A DNA stretch of 64,000 bases, taken from positions 1,364,001 to 1,428,000 of the forward strand of contig NW_026516203.1 in the NCBI RefSeq assembly GCF_025602895.1, written 5' to 3'. This stretch comes from Polychytrium aggregatum. Lineage: Eukaryota > Chytridiomycota > Chytridiomycetes > Polychytriales. The notes below the pieces were generated by a model. The model was not told the DNA's origin. It worked only from the letters and a program-made list of their open reading frames with translations, and did not search any database. Positions 27,845-38,300 of this stretch are shown here, piece by piece (positions within the stretch are counted from its first letter, which is position 1; each line of letters begins with the position of its first letter). Both the position numbers and the translations under genes were made by a program.

Positions 27845-28365
27845 CTGGACGGCGTCACAGCAGCCCAGGGTAAAGGTGGGCCGATTAGCACGAGAGATGA
27901 GCGGTGATCGAGCGGATAGTCGCCAACTCGCAGCAACCGGACAAGGTACCAGATCGCCCCGGATCATCATCTGCTCATCCAGACCGATCGATCGCACTCG
28001 GACCCGGGTCTCCTCGGTAACAACATGGGCGTGGGGCAGACTGGCCTGCTCTGGGGCGATGCCCTACCTTGGGCCGCCATCCTGGCTTTGCTGGACTGGG
28101 GAGGCAAAAGGCAGATCGAGGACAGGAGCGGCTCGCGACCGGGGAAAACTTGGATGCTCTCGGCATGCTCTCGACATGCTCTCGACATGCTCTCGGGGTG
28201 CTCTCGGGATGCTCTCGCCGCCAGTGCCCTTTTTTGGACATATGGGCACTGCCACACGGCCGGACTGTGGCTGCATGCGGCCCTGGCTTGTTGTCGTGCA
28301 AAAGCCCAAGTCTCTTTGCTGTCGTCCCAGGTCTGATCCCAGGCAAACCAACACCCTCTCCCTCG
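27845..28365. promoter_or_regulatory. Divergent promoter region of RBBP4 and RAM1
   Basis: This stretch contains the unplaced first exon and leader of RBBP4 (minus strand) and the promoter of RAM1 (plus strand). An acceptor for RBBP4 exon 2 is clear at 27845-27846. Several minus-strand ATG codons exist between 27950 and 28030, but none could be joined with confidence. The 11-bp repeat listed next lies on the RAM1 side. Confidence 0.45.
28152..28217. repeat. 11-bp tandem repeat, six copies, upstream of RAM1
   Basis: Six consecutive 11-bp units with consensus RCATGCTCTCG fill 66 nt and end 148 nt before the RAM1 start codon. Units 3 and 4 are identical; the others differ in their first three bases. 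It sits in the RBBP4-RAM1 divergent promoter. Confidence 0.93.
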
Positions 28366-30698
28366 ATGAACACTGCCATAATCACACCGACGGTCGAGAG
28401 CCAGAGAGCAACGGAAGAGTCCGTGCTGGCTCTGCTCAACAGCTGCGCCGACGTCTCGACTGTCCTGCTGGGCCGGCCTCTTCATGCCAGTTATCTGGCC
28501 AAGGGGCTGCGAGGCCTCAGCCGCGGGTACATCACACTCGATGCCTCCAAAAGCTGGCTGGTCTATTGGGTCGTCCACTCTCAAGCCCTCCTCGGACTCA
28601 AAATCACCCCTGAACTTGCAGAGCGGTATGCGCATATGCTCATCGAGCACATCGTTGCTGCACTGGTGCTTGATCGGCCCGGGCGGGCAATCGACTAGAC
28701 TTGGCTTAGGCAGGCTTGCTTCTCGGCGCCTGTTCGTTGATGACCGGCAGTGCCGTGCGTCTTTTCTCACAAGCCCTCATCTATATACGTACATGGACCA
28801 ATGGCGCCACGGTATCTCGATCATCTGTGTCTTTTTGCGATCTCCCCGATTCCAGTGTCATCGATACCCTGTCGCGGTGCCAGAATGAAACCGGTGGTTT
28901 TGGCGGCGGGCCCGGACAAATGTCGCATCTGGCAAGCACCTATGCCGCTGTAAACGCACTCGTGACTATCGGCACCAAGGAGGCGTATGAAGTCGTCAAC
29001 AGGTTCGAGTGAGCTGGACTGACGGGCGCTGGGTATTGCGCTGCGGGCGTTTGGTGCGAGCCGTCAGTGAGCCAAAGGAATACACCAGCCTCCGTTTATT
29101 GACCCTCCGTGGCTCGTCGACGACAATGATATTGACAGGAGCACGCTCTATCGGTGGATGCTGAGCCTCAAGTGCAGCGATGGCTCGTTCAGAATGCACA
29201 CCGAGGGCGAGATCGACGTTCGGTATGTCCATCGGTGCCGGTGTGCTGTTGTCCGCCAGGCCATAATACGATCGAAGCTGTCAGGCGCCTCTGTTCGTTA
29301 TCCCCTTTCCTGCCTCTCCTCTCGCTCCTTCCTTGCTCTCTGCGACTGATCCATGCGCGGAATGCTAATGTGAATCGAACCGAACCCAAATGGCTCCAAT
29401 AATGCTAATGCGTGTGCTGTTGGCACTTCAGTGGAAGTTACTGTGCCGTTGCGTGCGCCAAACTGCTCAACCTCCTTACGCCTGAATTAGCTGAGAATGT
29501 TGGAGAATTTGTCGCCAAGTGAGGATCAGCAGCCATCCCTATCGCTTTGGAATCGTTTGAGAGCATCGATGGCTGCAAACCACTGAACCCTAACAATGCC
29601 GCAAACAGGTGTCAGTCATATGAAGGCGGGATCAGCTCCTTGCCAGGGCTCGAAGCCCATGGCGGTTACACATTTTGTGGTACGGCAGCTCTCGAGATCC
29701 TCAACAAATCGCATCTGCTGGATATTGAGCGCCTGATGGTAAGCAATGCCAAAAAAAAAAAAACAGTCAGGAAATGCCATCACTGTTCCCTCCGCATCAA
29801 GCCGGCGATGGTGGCACAGACATCGACTCACACAATCTGCATCGACCCACTATAGCGATGGATAACCTTCCGCCAGATGGACATCGAGGGCGGATTCTCT
29901 GGTCGCACGAACAAACTCGTCGATGGCTGCTATTCGACGTGGCAGGGGGCTGTCTTTCCGCTCCTGGAGGTGATCCACCAGCGGAAGCATCTCAGTCAAG
30001 GTTGGCACTGCTTCTCCATTGCACGCATCTTCATGCGAGCGATACCGGTGTCATTATTGATCACATCTGTTTCAACGCCGTGTCGACCCGATGCTCCGCG
30101 GCTGCGAGCTGATGACACCACTCATTCCTTTTATGTGGCGCATCTCGTCCAGATGACAAAAACAAGATCGTTTCGTTGTTCAGTCGAGGTAGCCGTCGAG
30201 CTTTTGCTGGAATGTAAATCAGTCGTACACGCTGACCGATTTGCCTCCCCCCCCCCACCTCAATTCGATCAGAGCGCCTCCAAGAGTATATTCTGATTTG
30301 CTGTCAGGACGAGAGTGGCGGTCTCCGAGACAAACCTGAGAAAGGACCCGACTACTACCACACATGCTACTGCCTAAACGGCCTTAGCGCCGCACAGCAT
30401 CATTACCGCTGGAATACCGAGTTGAACGACTTTGAAGTCCACGAAACAGCGGTCTGCGTCGTCGGCGACCGGTCCAACTTGCTGGTTCGTTCGTGTCTGC
30501 TTGTCCTTGCTGGCAGAGAGTAGGATCCACCCCGAGAGCTACCAAGAAGCTTCCTTATGGCAGCGATGGCGTTGTATATGCTTGTTTGACACAATGCTCT
30601 TCTAGGAACCCACCCATCCTGTCTATGGCGTTCTTCTGGAGAATGTGGCCAAAGCCATTGATTACTTCAAAGACGCGCCCATCCCGACGATGAACTAG
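28366..30698 (+). CDS. RAM1: Protein farnesyltransferase beta subunit
   Basis: The beta subunit carries the active site that attaches farnesyl to C-terminal CaaX cysteines of Ras-like and other proteins; it works with the RAM2 alpha subunit, not seen here. Eight exons (28366-28625, 28856-29002, 29139-29222, 29432-29518, 29609-29738, 29856-30000, 30273-30484, 30606-30698) give 385 residues. Zinc ligands are present: Asp and Cys in LVDGCYSTWQ, and His in DYYHTCYCLNGLS. Repeated barrel motifs are GGFGGGPGQMSHLASTYAAV, GSYCAVACAKLLN, YEGGISSLPGLEAHGGYTFC and DIEGGFSGRTNKLVDG. EPTHPVYGV and the AIDYF segment end the protein as in FNTB rather than geranylgeranyl transferases. The stretch between exons 6 and 7 is a few residues shorter than in human, so one tiny exon may have been missed. 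Confidence 0.96.
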
Positions 30699-30925
30699 CC
30701 CTCAATCCGCGAAAGCACGGTCGATTCCAGGATTGACCGTTTCACCATGCACTATCAAAAAGCGGACGGAGTAACACGACAAATGTATTTCCACAACCAT
30801 GGCTTCGCACTGCGGTCGCAGTCTCTCCGCCAGACAAGCACACTTCTGAGGGCGGGTAGAGCACGATCGGATACGCTGGGCGGTGTACCGGTGCGCTTGG
30901 ATCGGTAGAATGGGTGAGCTTGTCA

Positions 30926-33900
30926 TTAATATAGGTCGCCGTCGCGGTTCTGGAGATACGAAGTCAAGTCGAAGCTGATGGTGACCAAGCCGATGATGAT
31001 CTCGAAGGCTGGACCAGGATCCCGCCAGACAGGTCAAGCCGATGGATCGAGCAGATCAGAGAGGGTTAGAAACTGAACCATGGAGCTTGAGGCACGAATG
31101 ACACCATGCAAGCCGAGCAGCCGACCCGCATGCGCTGAGTTGGAGGGTCCAGACGCCGGTTTTCCATGGCTCGATGACCTCGCTGCACTTTTGTTCTCAC
31201 CAATCAGCGTGATCACAATCCACTCGAGCTGTTCGCCGTGGAAGCTGTTGAGGTGCTCCTTCAGCATATCCAGAAGATCAGAGATCACAGCGACGCGCTG
31301 GTTGAGAAGATCGACTCTGCGAGAGGAATGAGCGAAATCAATAGTGCTGTCAGACGCACTTACGCCTTCCCGGCGCGCAACGTCGACGCCGTTCAAGGGC
31401 CGCGAGCGCATGACATCTCAATCGAAAAGCATACCTCTGGGAGATCTCGAGATAGCCGCGAATGGCAATGTAGAGGGGCTCGAGCGCCGGCTCGGACCAG
31501 AAGATCTCGGGCGTGTCTGTAAAAGTGATGGCCAGTTGCTTGTTGAGCTCCGAGGGTTCTCGCTACGAAGCAGCGGCAAGAAATCTAAATCAGAGCCACA
31601 GGACGTCCGGGCAAACTTGGGCACCTACCAAGAACATTGGAGACCAAGTTGACTGGAGCGGGAAAAACACAGAAGAGACAAGGCACCGAATCAGCGAGGT
31701 TCCGAGACCGCACCATCACTGTGTTGAGATGCGGGGCGGCCGTGGCCGGGATGCTGTTTGTATCCTCGAGGTGACTTACCGTTGATTCTCATGACAAAGA
31801 GCTTTGTTGATAACATACATGCATGTGAGGCGGGATGGTGAGGATTGCCGTTGATGACAGCATCAGTCGAGATGGTTCAGAGCGAACTCTACCTGTCCGA
31901 TCTTTTGATTGATAGCTTTCCTGTTGAATGACAAATACGTGGTAGAGCGTTAGGGCGATGAAGTCGTGGTGTGGCTGGCGAAGTGGCCGAGCGCCTACCT
32001 CGACATGTGAATCTTGCCTGTCTCGGCCATGATTTGCGGGATCATCTTGGTGCCTGCGGACAAAATTGGGGAAGATAAGACTCTCGACCAAGTCATAAGT
32101 TCCTCGTCCACATTGATCGCAGCAATGTGTCACCATCAGATAATGTGGCTGACCTTCGATTGTATTTTCGATCAGCTCCTCAAACAGAGCCATTTTGGCA
32201 CTCTGTGCGATCGCGTGGGAGATTGTGAGCTTGACCATGGTCGACGGGGACTGGTTGTGTCCGCGACCATAATGAGGCCATGGTCAAAGAATCGAATCGA
32301 ATCGAATCGACGCGTGCCAAATGATATATTAGGTTAGTGGTTCAGTCGCGATTGAGCCATTTGGGAAGAGTTGGTAGCGATTGGAAGAGAGGCAAACCAG
32401 AGTCGATCAGCAACAACAAGATCGTGGCATGAAGAGTTGCGCAAGCACGACGGCGTCAGTGGATTTGAACAATGGGACCAGCCTACCCTCAAGGTGATGA
32501 TGTCATTGTAGATCCGAGGCAGATGCGAGGCTTCGAAATCAATACAACCATGTCGTCAGTGTCGCGTCGATTGTGATCGCGAGGATGTGAACGAAACGGA
32601 AACGCAGCTTACGGTTGTAATGGAAGTGGAACTCTTCAGTCTCGACCTCCTGATCGACTGGCAATGCATGCAAACAAAAATAGATCAGCTGACAGATACA
32701 ACCAGGCCATGTTGTCGAAACCGATAGCCGCTTATAAAAGTGCCGAGAGTCACCCGTACTCGACCAAGCAACGCCGAATGAAGTGCCGACTCGGATCGGC
32801 CTTGAAGAGGATACGCCACATATCGGCGCGATGTTCTATCCGACCAAAGGGTGCTTACCCAGCTTGTCTTCCTCGAATGGCGATAGCTCTTGGAGCAGTC
32901 GCTTTTCTTCCTTCTCGGTCAATCCCCTGAAGCCCGAGCCGATGCCGAGAGCCAAATGGTGCGACGTGCGTGAGAATGCAGGCGAGCCCGAGCGAACGAA
33001 CAGCGCAACCAATCCAGAGCGGCTAGAGCAGAGGAACTGGACCAGGGTGACTCGAGCAGAACAGCCAACCATACCAGAATACAACAACTCCATAGTCGAA
33101 GAAAAAGCACTCGCCAACAGGCGCGATTCGTTTGGCGAGCTTGCTTCGCGGGAGCGTCTGAGGAATGGCTCGGCCATTGACGTCCAGATTATGCTCGAAG
33201 AATCCACCCAAGCTCTCGACAGGATCGGAGACAGGCCCGTGGATGCCGACAGTGTGGTCAATATCCAAGTCGTTGGATTCGTGGTCATGCTCAAGGTCAA
33301 TGAGGGGCTCATCCGTCGGCCGCTGGAAGTAGTACGGTGTATATATGACTGTGCAATGAAGTCGTGGATGGAGAGCGAGTGCGCAAGTACAAGAGAGCGA
33401 ACCGAATCAATCATCAATGACGCATTCGCAATGCGACTGGCGTGCACATCAGTATGGACTTGCCGATGCATCAGCGACATCGGTGCGTGGGCGCCCAATC
33501 CGTGTTTCAAGTGCGATATGCCTACCTTCGTCGAAACGCTTTGGAGCCGTGCCGTTCTGGTGTTTGCATTTTAGAAGCAGCTCGTAGAGCCGATCCATAT
33601 TGTATGAGCTGCGCGTGCCGCGGAATGGTATCGAGCAAAGGCAGTGTCAGCGAGAGTGATGGATGGGAGGACGCATTGCTGGCTGATACTCGGTCGTGGT
33701 GGAGAACCTACTTGGCAGTGCAATATGCCGTTACTGGAAGATCGTCCGTGGAGGATCATTCGTAACGAAATGGGCGCACGAGTCGATGGCGGCAAGACCA
33801 AGCGGCAAGACCAAGCGGCAAGACCAAGCGGCAAGAATCGGCGATGGAGAAGCGACGGGTGAGGAATTGCGACGGTTCGACTGCGACACGACTCGATACT

Positions 33901-34406
33901 CCCATCAAGGATACACTAAGGACGTTCCTGACAGATAAGCAGGCGAAGGTGGCCCAGGCACCAGGACCTTGATGCGAGCCAGGAATAGAACCAACACGAG
34001 TCGATGATCGATGGCTCGCTGGAATCGTGAGCAGGAGCGCCACGATATCGTCTCAAAGCTGCCCTTCTGGCCAGATCGATGGCCTTGACGGCGGGCTCGT
34101 ACCTCTGGGGAGCCACTGCTTCTCCAGCTTGCTGAGCCATTGCTCCTTCCTGACTTTGGACGAGACGTGCGGCAACTGATCGTCCAGCTCGTCTTCCTGG
34201 AATTCATCGTCAGTGCGGTCATCGGCAGCCAGGGGGAAGACGGTGAGCTTCTGTGAAAGCTTTGTGGTTCTTCTGGGAACTCGCTGGGTGGGATGCGTGG
34301 GGTGGCCGGGAGCCATCTTGGGCGGCGATGGAGGCGGAGGCGATGAGACTTCGTCGGTGATGGGCAGCCGGATGAAGCCGCCCTTTGCGGCTTGACGGGA
34401 TGCCAT
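30926..34406 (-). CDS. RMD1/RMND1 family protein (DUF155), C-terminal membrane anchor
   Basis: RMD1-family proteins include yeast RMD1, fission yeast Sif2/Sif3 and mitochondrial RMND1; their molecular activity is poorly known. Fifteen exons give 448 residues: 34406-34103, 33733-33712, 33608-33526, 33348-33075, 32926-32859, 32657-32613, 32530-32487, 32250-32154, 32053-31999, 31920-31893, 31801-31780, 31652-31629, 31516-31435, 31316-31201 and 31008-30926. Phases all close. Diagnostic blocks are RRTTKLSQKLTVFP, VTAYCTA, MDRLYELLLKC, CFFFDYGVVVFWGLTEKEEK, KLTISHAIAQSAKMALFEEL, TPEIFWSEPALEPLY and EWIVITLIAFEIIIGLVTI, the last being the membrane helix. Four exons are microexons of 22, 28, 22 and 24 nt. 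Without them conserved motifs such as VTAYCTA would be lost. The gene is tail-to-tail with RAM1. Confidence 0.94.
32289..32310. repeat. GAATC pentanucleotide repeat, about 4.4 copies
   Basis: GAATC is repeated four times plus GA, without mismatch, in the intron of the RMD1-family gene between exons 32487-32530 and 32154-32250. Confidence 0.9.
33789..33836. repeat. 13-bp tandem repeat, about 3.7 copies, in the first RMD1 intron
   Basis: GCGGCAAGACCAA occurs three times exactly, with a fourth partial copy (GCGGCAAGAA). It lies in the 369-nt first intron of the RMD1-family gene, close upstream of its 22-nt microexon in genomic terms. Confidence 0.93.
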
Positions 34407-35325
34407 GGCAGGAGCAGGAAGCGAAGAACCGAGGGCGAGGGAGGACTTGACTGCGTTGGCTGTGTGAGATGATCGGCCGGCCGAGGGCTGAGAGAGCCGG
34501 GAGATGAGACAATGCCGCAGAGTCAGCGCGAAGACGCCGTCCAGAAGCAGAGAGCAGGGCCAAAGCCGACGGGCGTGTGCTGGAGATGGCGATGGAGACG
34601 AACGTGGCCAGAGCCGACGCAGGTGGAGCACAGCGCCCGTGTGCGACCCGGTGCAACGGGCGCACAAGGAAAGTACTTTTGCCCTGGATCCACTCGCCGG
34701 ATCCATCCACCGGATCGAGCCGGCTGTCCACACACACACACACTCGCTTGTCCCTTCGCCGTCTTTGGCCGTCGCCGCATCGGCCTGCCGCCATCGGTTT
34801 GCCATCATCGGTCCCCCTCCAGGCATCCGTCCAGGCGCCGTCCATCTTGCTTGTCGCCACCCATCGCCGGCGACACCCTGAGAATTCCACAAGCAGTCTA
34901 TCTCTTCCGCTCCTCCGCACGAACCCAGGTCGGTGGCTCTCCAAACGACGTCTTTCCGTCCAGGCGTCTCGATGCACCACCCCCTGCATCGTCCACGTCA
35001 CCAACCCCGCGGTGCCTTCCTGCCGTCGTGGTCGTGCTCAATCGGCTCGATCGGAGCCAGACATGTCCCCATCTGCTGTCACTTTAGTCCAGTCGAGTTG
35101 GGCTTGCTCATTTCCTGCCGCCCCGATGTTGGTCGCCACTGGTTTTGGCTCCCCTCCCTAGCGCATCAGCAGCAGGAGTTGGTGTCATTGCAAGGCAGCG
35201 CCATCCAACACCCCAGCCAACCAGCCGCCCGTCCGATCCGCTGCCACTGACTACCTCTACTACTTCCCTTGGTTCATCTGCCATAGTCTCGTCGCACCTT
35301 GACTTGAAGCTGCTCTCCGGCTGCA
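34407..35325. promoter_or_regulatory. Divergent promoter region, RMD1-family gene and MATH-domain gene
   Basis: This 919-nt stretch lies between two divergent start codons. It contains a short CA/AC run near 34729-34744 and is rich in C on the plus strand towards the MATH gene, as is usual for leaders in this window. Open frames on both strands have no recognisable product. Confidence 0.45.
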
Positions 35326-38300
35326 ATGTCCTCGCCATTCCAGCCCTCGCCGCTCCCCTATCGTGCTCCGCCTCCTGGAGCGGCCCTGTCGGGTCTGCCT
35401 CGGCCACAGCCCCATCAGGACCGCAAGCCGTACCCTCCCGGCTCCATCTCCACCCAAAATCCAACCGGCTATTCGCCCACCGTCTCCTTCTATGATGGCT
35501 CGCCGCAGCCGGAGGCCAACACCCTTCCGGCCCTCATCACCGCCACAGTCACCTCCGTCAATGGCTTCAGCCCCTTTCAGAGCTCCAACTTCCCCAGCGC
35601 CCTTGGCCAGCTCTACACCACCCCGGTGACCACCAAGCTCATCGCATCATTCAACTGGGCCATCGTCGACTTTGACCCTTCTATGGAGAAGATCGTCTCT
35701 CCTCCCTTTGGCCCAGTCGATTGGCGGTGGCAAATCGTGATCTATCCAAACGGCGTCGCCGCTGGTCACGGAAGCTTTGTCAGTGCCTTCATTCGGCCGC
35801 TGCCCAACGACCAGGAGCTGGCCGATGCCGAGAACTGGAGCCGCCCTGTCAAGTACTTTACCATCCGCGTCCGCTCCGCCTCATCCGACGCCCCGGGCAT
35901 CTGGGACGACTTTGTCGTCTCGAGCACCTCTCTCGAGAGCTTTACCGGCTTCAATGCCTCTGTCCCCGGATGGGGGTTCCCGAGCCTCCTTGAGATCCCC
36001 CGTCTCTCGGAAGCCATCAACCTCGAGGGCACCATCAACATCGAAGCCGAGGTCACGGGCGAGGTTGTCGTTCCTTGGTCGAGCTTTGCATACACCTGGA
36101 CGATCGACGGCTATGACGATCAGGCCGATGCCGAGCTCGAGTCTGCTCCGTTTGGCACGGACGAGTGTCTGTGGAAGATCCACTGGTTCAAGTTTGGCGA
36201 GCCCGGCTCGGCCGGCACCCACATCGCCGCGTACATCGCCCCGGTGCTCTCCCAGCGCGAGCAGTCCCTGGGCGATGGGTGGTGCAGACCCATCAGCTCC
36301 TTTACTCTCAAGGTTCTGCGCGGTCAAGGCGGCGCCCTGCTCTGCACAAAGACCTTTACCGGCGGCTATATCTTCAATGCCAAGAAGCTCAGAAAGGGCT
36401 GGCCCGACCTGCTGAGCCTGAGCTTGATCCCCGAAGCTGTGGATTGGTCTGGCAAGGTGGTCGTCGAGGCCGAGATTACCTGGGATCCCAAGTTTGGCCT
36501 GCCCGAGACACCGCTCGGCCAACTGCAGATGTCCCTTGCTGAGCGCACGCTCCAGCTTGCCGAGGCTCAGGCGGCTCCGGCCCTCAGCGACGATGCTGTC
36601 GCCGAGCACGAAGACATGCAGCAGCGCCTCGCTTTGGCAGAAGCGCGCGCCAGCCAAGCTGATATAGACCTGTCGCACCTCTATCAAGAAGTCGAGCAGC
36701 TCAAGGGCGAACGCGCTGCGCTGGCAACTGAACTTGAGACCGTTCGCGAAGACTGCCAAGCCGATCAGCGAGTGATTGCCAATCTGCGACATGACCTAGA
36801 CATCGCCAAGCAGGTCGCCGAGGAGCAGGAAGTGCTCAAGGAGCGCATCAACGAGCTCAAATCCGAGCTCCGAGACTCGCGCTCGGCCTCCAGCGACTAT
36901 GCCGTCGTCAGGAGTCGCCTCTCCCAATGCAAGTCCAGTCTAACGGATCTCTATGCCCGCATGGACGAGCCTGACTACGCCGTCCCTACTACCAGGACCG
37001 AGCGCATCTCCAAGCGACGATTGGTCCGTCGCACCATCGTTTCCACGGATGGCGCAGCTCTGCCTGCCACCTCTGAGGCTGCTTCGCCGGAACAAGAAGA
37101 AGAAAATGGCTGGATTGTTGACAAGGAACTCGAGGGCCTCCTGAACGAGGCTGAACCCGCAACGGAGGTTCAGGTCATCGAGGACTGGGAAGAGAAAATC
37201 GAAGTCACCAAGGAAACCCAGCTCGGACCGTTGACCAAACTCGACCTCGACGAACTCGTGCGGCTCAGGAGCGAAAATGCCCGCCTCAAGGCTGATGTTG
37301 CCGCCGCGCGCGCCTCTGTCGTTGAGTCGCAGTCCCAGCTTCAGCTGAAGCTCAACCAGGCCGCTGAGCTTCGCGACAGCAGCGAACAGCTCGGGGTCGA
37401 GATCCAGGATTTGCCGACCGCAGTTCAGTCCCTTCAGGAGGAGATTTCTGTTGCCGAGATCGCCCTCGCCGATGCACAGAAGACACCGATTCCTATCCTC
37501 CCAGAGACGGAAGCGGAACGCATTGCTCGCAGCGCCGAGTTGGCCATGATCCAGGCTGAGCTTGAGGTCGGCAGGGCCGCCGTCCTTGATGCTACCCAGC
37601 GCACGCCTGAGGAGCAGCTGAGTGCGGAGGATGGTCCTGGCGCATACCTGCCGAGCATCCAAGCGCACGTCGCCAACCTGCAGTATCAGCTCACTGTTGT
37701 GCGCGCCGGCCTTGATCCTCAACTAAGCAGCTACATCTATACGGCACCGGCCGCATATTACCCTCCGAATGATGGCGCCTATGCCCAAGACGGCGCCTAT
37801 GCCCAAGATGGCACCTATGCTCAGGATGGCACCTATGCTCAAGATCCAGCCTATCTCCAAGACGATGTTTATGTCCAAGATGAGGGGTACGCCGGAGCAG
37901 CCATTCTTCCGCCAGAGCTGCAAGTCTCTGCTGCCGAGGCCACCAATCTTGGTGATTCATTTGAGATCCTCAACGATATCCCCGTTGCTACCAAAGAAGC
38001 CACGAGTGCATCTGCTCTTCCTCCTCCTCCGATTGCCGTACCGCAGCGCGTCGAGGAGCCCACCTCCCAGTCGTCTCTGGCGAATAACGAGCTGGTCGAG
38101 GAGCTTGAGCGTGTTCGTGCTGAGCTGGCCTGTCTTAAGGCTGGCCCTCTTGTTTCCCATGGCGATAATGACCTATTCAATCCCGAGCCCTGGACTCCTG
38201 CCGAGCCAGCGCTGAGCTCTCTGGAATCCGCATCTACTAAGGGCGGTCTGAGCCAAGCTGATACGGAGGTAAGCCATCTGTGCGAGCGAAAACGCCTGTG

